Made by a program: the position numbers and the translations under genes
Notes under the pieces: model-generated
The model's input: the letters and a program-made list of their open reading frames with translations, nothing else
What the model was told of the DNA's origin: nothing
Database searches by the model: none
Source: Periweissella beninensis
GTDB taxonomy: Bacteria > Bacillota > Bacilli > Lactobacillales > Lactobacillaceae
NCBI RefSeq assembly: GCF_016908275.1
Contig: NZ_JAFBDN010000004.1
Location: 1 to 64,000 of the forward strand
Direction: 5' to 3'
DNA length: 64,000 bases
Shown: positions 44,106 to 54,765 of the stretch, piece after piece
How positions within the stretch are numbered: the stretch's first letter is position 1
Layout of the letters: every line of letters begins with the position of its first letter

Positions 44106-44525
44106 ATGAAATCAAGTTTAGAAGCATTACGCGAAAGTGAAAAAATTCAAAAGGGGGCGTTAATGCGCATTACAAAACACTTTGGGTTAACTATCGCCGA
44201 ATGGCAATTGCTGACAACCATGATTGCGGGCTTTGATACGCAAGATAAATTATCCGCCGAAATGGGTCTTGATACTTCAACACTTTCCCGACAATTAAAG
44301 AGTATCTTTAGTAAAGAATATGTTGATCGGATTGCGACCGGGCGTGATAAACGGCAATTAATCTATACAGTCTTACCGAAGGGGCTACAAGCAGTTAATG
44401 ATATTAACCAACAATATGCGCATTTTGAACGGCTAGTATTTGATAAGTGGTCCAAAGAAGAGGTAAACATGTTACGAATTTTATTAAACCGTCTTGAAAA
44501 ATCGATGACGCGGGTAGTTGAATAG
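44106..44525 (+). CDS. MarR-family transcriptional regulator
   Basis: The 139-residue protein has a winged helix: TIAEWQLLTTM, then DKLSAEMGLDTSTLSRQLKSI (recognition helix) and the wing RDKRQLIYTVLPKG. GGAGAGG lies upstream. The target is unknown; neighbours are rqcH (divergent) and degV (downstream). Confidence 0.88.
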   Translation: MKSSLEALRESEKIQKGALMRITKHFGLTIAEWQLLTTMIAGFDTQDKLSAEMGLDTSTLSRQLKSIFSKEYVDRIATGRDKRQLIYTVLPKGLQAVNDINQQYAHFERLVFDKWSKEEVNMLRILLNRLEKSMTRVVE

Positions 44526-44626
44526 TAAATTAACGTTTTTTAAAAAAAACAAGATTTAATTTTTATCCCGTTACGAGATTATGTTAAAATAGAATTTATG
44601 AAATTTAAGAAATGAGGAGTTTCGTA

Positions 44627-45499
44627 ATGAAAATCGCTGTGGTTACTGATAGCACAAGCTATTTAACTACTAAAGAAGTTGAAGATAATCACATTACGAT
44701 TATCCCAATCCCAGTTATCGTTGATGGCCAAGTGTACAATGAAGGGGTTGATGTTTCAAATAGTCAATACTATGAGATGTTAGCTAAAACGAAAACTTTT
44801 CCATCAACATCGCAGCCAGCGATTGGTGAATTAGTCACAGTTTATGAAAATTTACGTGATGCTGGTTATGAGGCGATTATTTCAATTCATTTGTCATCAA
44901 CCATTTCTGGGATGTACAATAGCGTTGTAAATGTTGCCAACCAAATTGAAGGGGTTAAAATTTATCCTTATGATAGTCAAATTACCGTGCGGTTAATGGG
45001 GGCAATGGCCTTGCAAGCGGCACGAATGGTTAAAGACGAAACGATAACCCCTGATGCGGTGCTCAATGCCTTGGATGATTTGCGAGCAACTGCTGGAGAA
45101 TTTTTTGTTGTTGATGATTTACAAAACTTAGTTCGTGGTGGCCGTTTATCAAATGCAGGAGCCTTTATTGGTTCTGTATTAAAAATTAAACCACTCTTAA
45201 CTTTTGATGATCATAGCCATGAAATTGTGGCATTTGAAAAAGTCCGTTCAATGAAAAAGGCGAAAGCGCGGGTCGAGGAATTATTTAATGAGAAAAAAGC
45301 TAATTTTACCTATCCGGTAAAATTAACAGTTTATCATGTTAACGCTTTAGAAAGTGGTAAAACATGGTTAAATGAGCTTCGCCAAACGTTTCCTGATTTA
45401 GCAATTGAATTTGCTGAAATGGGACCGGTGATTGGCACACACCTTGGTCAAGGCGCATTAGCTTTGGCATGGATTAAAGATGAAACAGCACCACTATAA
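44627..45499 (+). CDS. DegV-family fatty-acid-binding protein
   Basis: The 290-residue protein starts at ATG 44627 with GAGGAG upstream. It shows VTDSTSYL at the start, TSQPAIGELV-like text, SSTISGMYNS, and VRGGRLSNAGAFIGSVLKIKPLL. DegV/FakB proteins bind a fatty acid and present it to FakA kinase. No FakA is adjacent. A terminator lies behind the gene. Confidence 0.92.
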   Translation: MKIAVVTDSTSYLTTKEVEDNHITIIPIPVIVDGQVYNEGVDVSNSQYYEMLAKTKTFPSTSQPAIGELVTVYENLRDAGYEAIISIHLSSTISGMYNSVVNVANQIEGVKIYPYDSQITVRLMGAMALQAARMVKDETITPDAVLNALDDLRATAGEFFVVDDLQNLVRGGRLSNAGAFIGSVLKIKPLLTFDDHSHEIVAFEKVRSMKKAKARVEELFNEKKANFTYPVKLTVYHVNALESGKTWLNELRQTFPDLAIEFAEMGPVIGTHLGQGALALAWIKDETAPL

Positions 45500-45521
45500 G
45501 TAATCGCCATCATATTTTGAC

Positions 45522-45550
45522 AGATCAGCAAATGTTGGTCTGTTTTTTAC
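45522..45550 (+). terminator. rho-independent terminator of degV
   Basis: ACAGATCA pairs with TGGTCTGT (one G-T), then TTTTTT. Confidence 0.75.
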
Positions 45551-45578
45551 TAAATTAAGGTATAGATTGGAGTAAATA

Positions 45579-46739
45579 ATGAAAATTGGGATTGATCAAA
45601 TGGCGTTTGCCACGACTGATAAATATATTGATATGACAGAGCTAGCAATTGCCCGACATGTTGAACCAAATAAGTTTTTAATTGGAATTGGCCAAGTTGA
45701 ACAAGCTGTAATTCCCAAAACGCAAAACGTAGTAACATTAGGCGCTAGTGCTGCTAGCCAAATAATCAATGAAACTAATCGGGATACCATCGATATGGTT
45801 TTGTTTGCTACTGAATCGGGGATTGACAATTCCAAAGCCGCTGCTATTTATGTGCAAAAGTTATTACAAATTAACCGCTATGCCCGCACCGTTGAAGTGA
45901 AACAAGCTTGCTATGGTGGTACGGCTGCCTTAATGTTTGCCCGGGACTTTGTTTTAGCCCACCCAACTAAGCAAGTTTTAATAATTGCTGCGGATGTTGC
46001 GCGCTATGGTTTGGAAACGCCAGGAGAGGTCACGCAAGGTGGTGGTGCAGTGGCGATGTTAGTAAAAGCTAATCCACAGGTTTTAGCCTTAAATGATGAT
46101 AGTGTGTATATGAGTACCGATATTATGGATTTTTGGCGGCCATTATATCGAACAGAAGCGTTAGTTGATGGTCATTTTTCAGCCAATATTTATCAAGACT
46201 TCTTTAAAGAACTATGGCAACGCTATCAAATGCAAACAGCGTTGGCAATTAGTGACTTTACTGCCTTTGCCTTTCATTTACCATTTACGAAAATGGGCTT
46301 AAAAGGGCTTTTGGAAATTTTACCAACAGCAAGTGAATCACACAAAACGGCCTTATTAACAGCTTTCGAAGCTAGTCGTGTCTATAATAAGCGAATCGGT
46401 AATTTGTATACCGGTTCACTTTACTTGAGTTTGATGTCATTATTAGATAATCAGGCATTTACTGGCGGTGAACGAATTGGCTTATTTAGTTATGGATCAG
46501 GTGCTGAAGGTGAGTTTTACTCAGGGACTGTCCAACCAACATACCAAAAAGGGTTAAAAACTGATTTCAAAGCGTTATTTGCCAAGCGAGAACGTTTAGC
46601 AATTACAACTTATGAACAAATTTTTAATGATCATTTTGTACTTGCACCAGATGACGTGGCTTATGACTTAACAAATGACAGTAGTCAGTTTGTGTTCGCT
46701 GGAATTAAAGACGAACAACAACAATATCATCAACGTTAA
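45579..46739 (+). CDS. mvaS: hydroxymethylglutaryl-CoA synthase
   Basis: The 386-residue protein has catalytic Cys in VKQACYGGTAALMF, Glu in FATESGIDNSKA and His in FAFHLPFTKMG. It condenses acetyl-CoA and acetoacetyl-CoA, the first committed step of the mevalonate pathway to isoprenoids. Its presence supports a lactic acid bacterium. GGAG is upstream of the start, and the gene stands alone. Confidence 0.95.
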   Translation: MKIGIDQMAFATTDKYIDMTELAIARHVEPNKFLIGIGQVEQAVIPKTQNVVTLGASAASQIINETNRDTIDMVLFATESGIDNSKAAAIYVQKLLQINRYARTVEVKQACYGGTAALMFARDFVLAHPTKQVLIIAADVARYGLETPGEVTQGGGAVAMLVKANPQVLALNDDSVYMSTDIMDFWRPLYRTEALVDGHFSANIYQDFFKELWQRYQMQTALAISDFTAFAFHLPFTKMGLKGLLEILPTASESHKTALLTAFEASRVYNKRIGNLYTGSLYLSLMSLLDNQAFTGGERIGLFSYGSGAEGEFYSGTVQPTYQKGLKTDFKALFAKRERLAITTYEQIFNDHFVLAPDDVAYDLTNDSSQFVFAGIKDEQQQYHQR

Positions 46740-46858
46740 TGGGGTGTTAATTTAAAATCTTCATAAGAAGGCTAAGCATGCATGTTTGTTAAGGAAAGCT
46801 TAGTTGATATTTATGATGATGCAAGTACCTAAATAACATTTGGCTAGGCTAAAAACGT

Positions 46859-46893
46859 AAAAGGACGAATTTTACCAGATTCGCCCTTTTTTT
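46859..46893 (+). terminator. rho-independent terminator of mvaS
   Basis: AAAAGGACGAAT pairs with ATTCGCCCTTTT around an 8-base loop, then a T run. The surrounding 46740-47067 holds no gene. Confidence 0.8.
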
Positions 46894-46959
46894 GTGCGCC
46901 TTATTAGATAATTACCGGTACGTTTAGGATATCTGCTACGATTATTTTAATAAAATTAT

Positions 46960-46986
46960 TGCTATCAACGGTTGTTATTGATAGCA
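46960..46986. promoter_or_regulatory. inverted repeat upstream of the ABC exporter
   Basis: TGCTATCAA, 9 bases, TTGATAGCA: perfect 9-bp arms about 80 bases before the exporter ATG. There is no T run, so it is a possible operator for a drug-responsive regulator. Confidence 0.45.
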
Positions 46987-47067
46987 TATGTATATTGTTG
47001 GTTAATTTTTTTTAATGTAATTATTATTTGATGAATTTTTCTTAATCAATATTAGAAAGGGCATAGC

Positions 47068-48801
47068 ATGGATATTTTTAAGAAATTAGGGTGGTTTTTC
47101 AAAATGGAAAAAGCGACCTACATTCGGGGTGTTTTAGATTTATTGATGACGGCCTTGTTAAATATGCTACCACCATATTTAATTGGGTATACCGTAAATT
47201 TAATTGTCGCGCGGACGTTAACGATGAGTCGTTTGACACTGATAATTGGGAGTTTACTTATTGACACAATTTTATTATATTATTTTCGCTATCGCTGGGC
47301 CGTACATATTTGGGGTGGTGCCACTAAATTAGAACAGATTTTAAGACGGAAATTGTATGAGCATTTTATGCAAATGGATGCCTCATTTTACCACAAGTAT
47401 CGAACTGGTGATTTAATGACACGGGCGACAAACGATTTAACACAAGTACAACAGGTTGCTGGTAGTGGTATTTTAACTTTTGCTGATTCAATTATTGGTG
47501 GTAGTGTCACGATTTTATCAATGATTTTTGTAGTAAATTGGCGCTTGACATTAGTGGCCATCTTACCATTTCCGCTATTAGCGATAATGTCATTACAACT
47601 AGGCCGGCAGATGCACCGTGCCTTTGGCGAACAACAAGCGGAGTTTTCAAAACTAAATAATAAGATTCAAGAATCATTATCGGGGATGAAAGCAATTAAA
47701 ACGCTGGGCCAAGAAGCCGCTGATATTGCTGATATGGATACCCATAACCAAGCATTACTAAAAAAGTATAAAAAAATTGAATTTTATGCTTCATTGTATG
47801 ATCCATTAACAACGATGATAATTGTTTTAGCATATGTGATAACAATTATATACGGTGGCATGATGGTTTTAAATCAGACAATTAATATTGGACAATTTGT
47901 TTCATTTATCGCCTACATTGGGATGTTAATTTGGCCGATGTTTGCGATCGGACGGTTATTTAATATTATTGAACGGGGCCATGCGTCATATGATCGGGTA
48001 ATGGCAATATTAGCTGAGAAAACCAGTATTATTGATGCACCTAATCCCATTCCAACTGATCCGCAAGGGGCGTTAGTGTTAAATATTAGTGCATTTAAAT
48101 ACCCAGATGAGTCTCAGCAACCGGCCCTTACAAAGATCAAAGCGACTGTTCATGCGGGGGAAACGCTAGGGATTGTTGGCCGGGTAGGTGCTGGTAAAAC
48201 GTCAATTATGAAATTACTTTTACGGCAAAGTGATGCTTATACAGGCGAAATTACCTTGGGCGGGATAGATATTCGTAAATATCCCCTTGATAATTACTTA
48301 GCCAAAATTGGGTATGTTCCGCAAGAAAATTTTTTATTTAGTACCTCAATTTTTGAGAACATTCGTTTTTCGAAACCAACAGCGACTGAGGCTGAGGTTA
48401 TCCAAGCTGCTAAAACAGCCGCATTGCATACCGACATTACCTTAATGCCAGCAGGCTATCAAACGGAAGTTGGGGAACATGGAATTAGTTTATCGGGGGG
48501 CCAACGGCAAAGATTAGCGATTGCCCGGGCACTATTAATTGATCCAGAAGTTTTAATTTTAGATGATGCTCTCTCAGCCGTGGATGCGCGGACTGAAAAC
48601 GCTATTTTGACTAATTTACTTGCTAAACGGGCCCATAAAACAACTATTATTGCTGCGCATCGCTTAAGTTCAGTTAAGCATGCCGCCAACATTTTAGTTT
48701 TAGATCATGGCGCAATTGTGGAACAGGGATCGCACCCTGAATTATTAGCACAAAACGGCTGGTATGCCACCATCTTTGAACAACAGCAAACTACCGATTA
48801 A
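47068..48801 (+). CDS. heterodimeric ABC exporter, subunit 1 (degenerate-site type)
   Basis: The 577-residue half-transporter has six membrane helices (1-320) and an ATPase domain. Walker A GRVGAGKTS and signature LSGGQRQRLAIARALL are intact. The base after Walker B is Asp instead of Glu (LILDDALSAVDA), as in the degenerate partner of LmrCD/BmrCD/TM287-288 exporters. It exports lipids, peptides or drugs together with the next gene product. AAGGGC precedes the ATG. Confidence 0.9.
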   Translation: MDIFKKLGWFFKMEKATYIRGVLDLLMTALLNMLPPYLIGYTVNLIVARTLTMSRLTLIIGSLLIDTILLYYFRYRWAVHIWGGATKLEQILRRKLYEHFMQMDASFYHKYRTGDLMTRATNDLTQVQQVAGSGILTFADSIIGGSVTILSMIFVVNWRLTLVAILPFPLLAIMSLQLGRQMHRAFGEQQAEFSKLNNKIQESLSGMKAIKTLGQEAADIADMDTHNQALLKKYKKIEFYASLYDPLTTMIIVLAYVITIIYGGMMVLNQTINIGQFVSFIAYIGMLIWPMFAIGRLFNIIERGHASYDRVMAILAEKTSIIDAPNPIPTDPQGALVLNISAFKYPDESQQPALTKIKATVHAGETLGIVGRVGAGKTSIMKLLLRQSDAYTGEITLGGIDIRKYPLDNYLAKIGYVPQENFLFSTSIFENIRFSKPTATEAEVIQAAKTAALHTDITLMPAGYQTEVGEHGISLSGGQRQRLAIARALLIDPEVLILDDALSAVDARTENAILTNLLAKRAHKTTIIAAHRLSSVKHAANILVLDHGAIVEQGSHPELLAQNGWYATIFEQQQTTD

Positions 48802-48823
48802 AAATAAAAAAATGGAGGAGCAC

Positions 48824-50608
48824 ATGAGCCAGGAAAAATCAATTTGGGCTAATCCCCTGACAATTAAAGAACAAGTTCAAATTATTAAAAAGCTATTACC
48901 GTTTGTTAAACCTTATAAATGGTATTTTACCGGCGCAATTACCTGCATTGGTTTAGTTTCCGTAATTAATGTCTTATTACCACGAATCATTCAGAATTTT
49001 ATGAACCATCATTTAAATCAAGCTAAGACAACGTGGCAAACCTTAATTTTCTTTGCGGCAATTTATTTTGGGGTAACAGTTTTAAAAGCAATTAGTCAAT
49101 TTTTACAGCAGTATTTATATGGGGTTGGCAGTGATTATATCGAAATTGATCTGCGGCATAAGTTATATGTCCATTTGCATAGTTTGGGGATGCGGTACTT
49201 TGACCAAAATGCGAGTGGTTCTTTATTATCACGGATGACAAATGATACTCAAGCTATTTTTCAAATTTGGCAATTATTTATGTTAATTTTAATGGGATTT
49301 TTTGCGATGCTGACAGCTTTTATCGCAATGTTTGCGACTAATCATAAAATCGCAATCATCATGTTGATTTTTGTGCCGATTCTGCTACTTGCAATTATGT
49401 ATTATCAGCGCTTAAGTACCCGAATCTATGGTAGTATCCGTGAAAAATTATCACAATTAAATGCAAAATTAGCTGAATCAATTAATGGTATTAAAGTTAT
49501 TCAGAATTTTCGGCAAGAAATGCGGATGGAAAAAGAATTTGGCGTGGTAAATGATAGTTATCGGGCAGCCCGCGTTCGGATGATAAAAACCGAATCATTA
49601 TTGTTAAACCCATTAATTGATTTGTTTTATGGTTTGGGAATTGCGATTGTTTTACTATTATTTGGGGTTGAAGCGCAAACAACCGTCATGGCAGCTGGGA
49701 CAATTTATGCTTTTGTTTCATATTTAGAAACATTTTATAACCCAATTAATGAAATTATGATGCAACTAGCACCATTTCAAGATGGTTCGGTCGCAAGTGT
49801 GCGGGTCATGAATATTTTAGCTGATACAGAATATGCGCCACAACAAGCTAAAGACGCCCAAGGTAAAATTACGGCGGGTAAAATTGAATTTAAACATGTG
49901 ACATTTGGCTATACAAAAGAGCAACCAATTTTAAAAGATTTATCATTTACTGCTTATCCGGGGCAAACCATTGCGTTAGTGGGTCATACTGGTTCCGGTA
50001 AAAGTTCAACCATTAATGCGTTAATGCGTTTTTATGAATTTCAAAGTGGAGAAATTTTGCTTGACGGTCAACCAATTCGGACCATTCCAATGTCTGAATT
50101 AAGACAAAAAATGGGCTTAGTTTTGCAAGAGTCATTCATGTTTTACGGTGATATTACGTCAAATATTCGTATGTTCAATGAGACAATAAGTGATGAAGAA
50201 GTTCGGCAAGCTGCTGAATTTGTGCAAGCCAATCGATTTATTGAAAAATTACCAGGTCAATATCATGAGCCAGTTACTGAAAATGGAGCGACATTTTCGG
50301 CGGGTGAGAAACAATTACTGAATTTTGCACGCACAATCGTTACTAAACCAAAAATTTTGATTTTAGATGAAGCAACTGCCAATATTGATACGGAAACTGA
50401 GACTTTAATTCAAGCAGCATTAGCAAAAATGCGTCGTAATCGGACCACAATTGCGATTGCGCACCGCTTATCGACAATTCAAGATGCTGATTTAATTTTG
50501 GTACTTGATCAAGGGGTTGTGGTTGAGCAAGGAACCCATCGCCAGTTAATGGCTTTGCAAGGCCAATATTATAAGCTATACAAATTACAAGGTAAGGGGA
50601 GTGACTAG
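48824..50608 (+). CDS. heterodimeric ABC exporter, subunit 2
   Basis: The 594-residue half-transporter starts at ATG 48824. GGAGGAG just upstream overlaps an earlier in-frame ATG at 48812. Six membrane helices are followed by an ATPase with Walker A GHTGSGKSS, a degenerate signature (FSAGEKQLLNFART in place of LSGGQ) and the catalytic Glu (LILDEATANID). The degenerate signature here and the Asp in subunit 1 together make one consensus and one degenerate ATP site. The gap to subunit 1 is 22 bases, one operon. Confidence 0.9.
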   Translation: MSQEKSIWANPLTIKEQVQIIKKLLPFVKPYKWYFTGAITCIGLVSVINVLLPRIIQNFMNHHLNQAKTTWQTLIFFAAIYFGVTVLKAISQFLQQYLYGVGSDYIEIDLRHKLYVHLHSLGMRYFDQNASGSLLSRMTNDTQAIFQIWQLFMLILMGFFAMLTAFIAMFATNHKIAIIMLIFVPILLLAIMYYQRLSTRIYGSIREKLSQLNAKLAESINGIKVIQNFRQEMRMEKEFGVVNDSYRAARVRMIKTESLLLNPLIDLFYGLGIAIVLLLFGVEAQTTVMAAGTIYAFVSYLETFYNPINEIMMQLAPFQDGSVASVRVMNILADTEYAPQQAKDAQGKITAGKIEFKHVTFGYTKEQPILKDLSFTAYPGQTIALVGHTGSGKSSTINALMRFYEFQSGEILLDGQPIRTIPMSELRQKMGLVLQESFMFYGDITSNIRMFNETISDEEVRQAAEFVQANRFIEKLPGQYHEPVTENGATFSAGEKQLLNFARTIVTKPKILILDEATANIDTETETLIQAALAKMRRNRTTIAIAHRLSTIQDADLILVLDQGVVVEQGTHRQLMALQGQYYKLYKLQGKGSD

Positions 50609-50695
50609 TTTTAGAGCAAGTATGTGTGCTCATAAACTGCGGTAGTTAATTTGACAATAAGGCACCTACAGCTAAAAAGACACGTAAAATACGAG

Positions 50696-50724
50696 TTGCG
50701 AACATATGTTTGCAATTGTATAAT
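50696..50724 (+). promoter_or_regulatory. near-leaderless promoter overlapping a LexA box
   Basis: TTGCGA (50696-50701), 17 bases, TATAAT (50719-50724). ATG 50734 starts only 10 bases after the -10, so the transcript would begin within a few bases of the start codon. The LexA-like box lies between the two hexamers. Confidence 0.65.
50699..50712. promoter_or_regulatory. LexA (SOS) box candidate
   Basis: CGAACATATGTTTG matches CGAACRNRYGTTYC at 13 of 14 positions and forms part of a near-perfect dyad (GCGAACAT/ATGTTTGC). It overlaps the -35 of the downstream gene, the classic repressor position. Confidence 0.75.
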
Positions 50725-50826
50725 ATGGCTATTATGAAAAAACGGAAAACGACTAAAACAATTTTAAGTAAAGCTGAGCGAAATCGTCTTTGGCAAACGT
50801 TAACAGCACCGCAAAAAACGGTCTTA

Positions 50827-50870
50827 TTAGCACATTTACGTTATCAGCTTAGCACATTTACGTTATCAGC
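50827..50870 (+). repeat. 22-bp exact tandem duplication
   Basis: Two adjacent identical 22-mers, each starting TTAGCACATT and ending TTATCAGC. The added 22 bases shift the frame by +1. Confidence 0.95.
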
Positions 50871-51272
50871 AGGCATCAATTTTTACAAATAATAATTTAT
50901 TGGGTAAGGCAACTGATTGGCAGTTTATGGCATATCGATATAATCAGTATTATGATGAACCTAAGCAGCATGAGCAACTATACTGTGCCTGTGGCCGCCG
51001 GCTAAAGCATCAATACATTCTTAAACATCAGCTAACTGGTGAACAATTAGCGCTAGGAATCAATCATTTTGCTGATCATACTGACATTGATGCAGCAATC
51101 ATGCGGCAACTACAAGCGAAAATTCATGAAGTTAATTTTGGATTAGATGAAACGTTGCGACGTTATCGGCGTGGCGTTAAATTAAAACCAGCAATTGTTA
51201 CTTGGTTAACTACACAAAAGTCTAATCAGTTCAGTGATACCATTCTAGCTTATGCCCAAGCAAATTTACCAC

Positions 51273-51286
51273 TTACAGTTTACAGT
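51273..51286 (+). repeat. 7-bp tandem duplication
   Basis: TTACAGT occurs twice in tandem. The extra copy shifts the frame by +1, and its removal restores the reading frame of the surrounding gene. Confidence 0.85.
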
Positions 51287-51454
51287 TGCAGATACGCAAT
51301 TAGTTAGACAAGCCTTTGCTAAATATGAACGACAACAGCAAAAAGCGTCCAATCCCAATCAGCGTCCTCGGCAAACAAAAAAACAAAAGCGCATCCAAAA
51401 TCAAGCAACGGTGAAACTGTATTTAAAAGCATTTGATTGGTGAAAGACTACTAC

Positions 51455-51484
51455 TTGTATTCAGTAAGCTTAATATTGTATAAT
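51455..51484 (+). promoter_or_regulatory. promoter of mnmA
   Basis: TTGTAT (51455-51460), 18 bases, TATAAT (51479-51484). A small hairpin GATTCT-C-AGAATC lies in the leader. Confidence 0.6.
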
Positions 51485-51553
51485 GAACATTACTGAAATT
51501 TTACGACCTTCAAATCGTAACGATTCTCAGAATCTAGATAGAAATGATGGTAA

Positions 51554-52684
<1,131 letters not shown>

Positions 52685-52697
52685 GAAGTAAGAACTC

Positions 52698-52730
52698 ACC
52701 GATGGATTCAATTGAATCCGTCGGTTTTTA
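52698..52730 (+). terminator. rho-independent terminator of mnmA
   Basis: ACCGATGGATTC pairs with GAATCCGTCGGT around AATT, then TTTTT. Confidence 0.85.
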
Positions 52731-52820
52731 AAAAAAAGCGTTAAGGATTAATTCTTTGTCAGTGAATAAGTTGTAAATATGGTAAGATTAAGCGAATATA
52801 AAGAAAGTTGGAATAAATAG

Positions 52821-53036
52821 ATGGAACATGGTTATGTAAAAATTTGGGATGAAGAAAAAGGCTTTGGGTATATTGAAGTAACTGGTCAGCCCGATATATT
52901 TGTCCATTTTTCAGGAATTGCTGGGGATGGTTTCAAAAAACTGGTCGTTGGTGACTATGTCGAATTTGTCGTTGTTGAAGGTATGCGGGGTCCACAAGCT
53001 GCGCAAGTTCAAGCAATTGACCAGCCAGTTGGCTAG
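52821..53036 (+). CDS. cold-shock domain protein
   Basis: The 71-residue single CSD has RNP1 KGFGYIEV and RNP2 IFVHF. The first strand ([11 protein letters not shown]) departs from the usual GTVKWFN, so it is a divergent member. It probably binds single-stranded RNA. It precedes nudF by 39 bases. Confidence 0.88.
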   Translation: MEHGYVKIWDEEKGFGYIEVTGQPDIFVHFSGIAGDGFKKLVVGDYVEFVVVEGMRGPQAAQVQAIDQPVG

Positions 53037-53075
53037 TAACTAAGTAGCATAAATTGATAATGGAGGCAGTGGCTT

Positions 53076-53642
53076 ATGGACTTTACAGAAAAAGTAATTA
53101 AAAAAGATGTTAAATATCAGGGTGGTATCATTGATGTTGAAGAGCAAATTGTTGAGTTACCTAATGGTAAGTTAGCTAAGCGCGACGTCGTCCATCATGC
53201 TCCAGCAATTGGCATTTTAGCGATTACCTCGGCAAATGAAGCGATTTTAATTGAACAATGGCGGACAGCCCCTGCCAAAACAACTTTAGAAATTCCCGCA
53301 GGTAAAGTTGATGAACGTGATACTAGTCCATTGGATACAGTTATTCGGGAATTAAATGAAGAAACTCGCTTACAAGCGCGGCATATTGAACGGATTAGTA
53401 GTTTTTATTTATCAACAGGCTTTTCCGATGAGTTAATGCATTTATATCTAGCAACTGGTTTAACGCCGGTAACGAATGAACTACCGCAAGATATTGATGA
53501 AAATTTAACCTATCAGACATATACGCTCGCGCAACTGGATGCTTTGCAAGCACACGGCCAGTTGGATGATAGTAAAACGCAAGTTGCGTATTGGTATTGG
53601 AAAAATAAAGTTGCCTATGTAAAGGAATTAGTAAATGGCTAA
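53076..53642 (+). CDS. nudF: ADP-ribose pyrophosphatase (Nudix)
   Basis: The 188-residue protein has GILAITSANEAILIEQWR and the Nudix box beginning IPAGKVDERDTSPLDTVIRELNEETRLQA. The last residue of the box is Arg instead of Gly in EExG (EETRLQA), a small departure. GGAGG precedes the ATG. The gene overlaps the next by 8 bases. Confidence 0.88.
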   Translation: MDFTEKVIKKDVKYQGGIIDVEEQIVELPNGKLAKRDVVHHAPAIGILAITSANEAILIEQWRTAPAKTTLEIPAGKVDERDTSPLDTVIRELNEETRLQARHIERISSFYLSTGFSDELMHLYLATGLTPVTNELPQDIDENLTYQTYTLAQLDALQAHGQLDDSKTQVAYWYWKNKVAYVKELVNG

Positions 53643-53985
53643 GAATCCACTGAATCGTAAAGCCTATCGTAAATATATGGGGCTACTGAAGGAGCAAAAT
53701 AAGGAAAAAAAGCCAACAGAAGCACCTAAGTCAACTACCAATTTTGTACATCAAATGGCTGACGGACGCAAGGTTGATGAAAATGGGGAAATTCATAATA
53801 CCCAACCAACTAAGGAATTAAATCGGCAGCAGTTGCGCAAAATCCAACGCTATGATAAGGATCCACGAGGCCGTTTAACCCCTTTAGGGAAACAACAACG
53901 GTTAAAGTACCGCTTAAATATCGCGATAATTATCCTGGTGTTATTAATTATTACAACTTACTTAATCTTATTTTTTGTAGGCTAA
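53635..53985 (+). CDS. conserved small membrane-anchored protein
   Basis: The 116-residue protein has a basic, Lys-rich N-terminal half and one C-terminal membrane helix (LNIAIIILVLLIITTYLILFF). It overlaps nudF and precedes mtnN by 37 bases. I recognise no family; position suggests housekeeping linkage. Confidence 0.7.
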   Translation: MAKNPLNRKAYRKYMGLLKEQNKEKKPTEAPKSTTNFVHQMADGRKVDENGEIHNTQPTKELNRQQLRKIQRYDKDPRGRLTPLGKQQRLKYRLNIAIIILVLLIITTYLILFFVG

Positions 53986-54022
53986 TCTAACAACTAAACT
54001 AAAATAAAGGAAATCAAAAGAG

Positions 54023-54727
54023 ATGAAATACGGAATTATTAATGCAATGCCAGAAGAAATGGCGACGTTAACTAAGGTGATGACGGCTAGCACGGTGACA
54101 GATATTCAAGGAATTAAGTTTCATGAAGGAACGATTTATAATCAAGCAGTAGTTGTCGTTGAGTCTGGTATTGGTAAGGTCCGAGCCGGAATTACTACTG
54201 CTTTGTTGATTAGTAATTTTAACGTTGATGCGATTATCAATTCAGGTTCAGCCGGCGCACTGGGGGCTGATTTAAAGATTGGGGATGTCGTTGTAGCAAC
54301 CCAAACTGCTTATCATGATGCCGATGCAACTGCTTTTGGTTATGAATATGGGCAAGTTCCGCAACAACCAGCTCGTTTTGATGCCGATCGTACCTTAGTA
54401 GCCGATATTATTGCTGCAGCACAACAAACTAATTTAAAAACTGTTAAAGGTTTGATTGTAACTGCGGATGTATTCGTTGCTGATGCAGCGAAGGCTGACC
54501 AGATTAAAAAACATTTTCCAGATGCCTTATCAGCTGAAATGGAAGGGGCAGCGGTCGGTCAAGTTGCCACGCTTTTTAAGGTGCCTTATGTAGTTGTCCG
54601 GGCAATGTCTGATAATGCTGATGGGGATGCTGGTGTTACTTTTGATGAATTTATTGAAACAGCGGGTAAGCAATCAGCTGAAATGTTGTTAGCCTTATTT
54701 GCAAGTAAAAACACACTTCAGAATTAA
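54023..54727 (+). CDS. mtnN: 5'-methylthioadenosine/S-adenosylhomocysteine nucleosidase
   Basis: The 234-residue protein has MPEEMATL at the start, NSGSAGAL and SAEMEGAAVGQV (the substrate-binding MEGAA), with catalytic Asp in RAMSDNADG. It cleaves adenine from MTA and SAH, feeding methionine and quorum-signal precursors. Confidence 0.94.
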   Translation: MKYGIINAMPEEMATLTKVMTASTVTDIQGIKFHEGTIYNQAVVVVESGIGKVRAGITTALLISNFNVDAIINSGSAGALGADLKIGDVVVATQTAYHDADATAFGYEYGQVPQQPARFDADRTLVADIIAAAQQTNLKTVKGLIVTADVFVADAAKADQIKKHFPDALSAEMEGAAVGQVATLFKVPYVVVRAMSDNADGDAGVTFDEFIETAGKQSAEMLLALFASKNTLQN

Positions 54728-54765
54728 TACGGTAAATAAATTAATTGTCAGAAGGGATTTAAAAA

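Larger units (their letters stand above)
50734..51443 (+). pseudogene. LexA-boxed gene of unknown function, broken by two tandem duplications
   Basis: Three fragments in shifted frames make one protein of about 226 residues. The first break is an exact 22-bp tandem repeat (50827-50848 and 50849-50870); removing one copy joins LLAHLRYQ to QASIFTNNNLLGKATDWQF. The second is a 7-bp tandem repeat TTACAGT (51273-51279, 51280-51286); removing one copy joins ANLPL to TVADTQLVRQAF. The middle has a C-x-C-G motif (LYCACGRRLKHQY) and the end is basic (QRPRQTKKQKRIQ), suggesting nucleic-acid contact. I do not recognise the family. The promoter has a LexA-like box, so DNA damage induction is likely. Confidence 0.8.
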
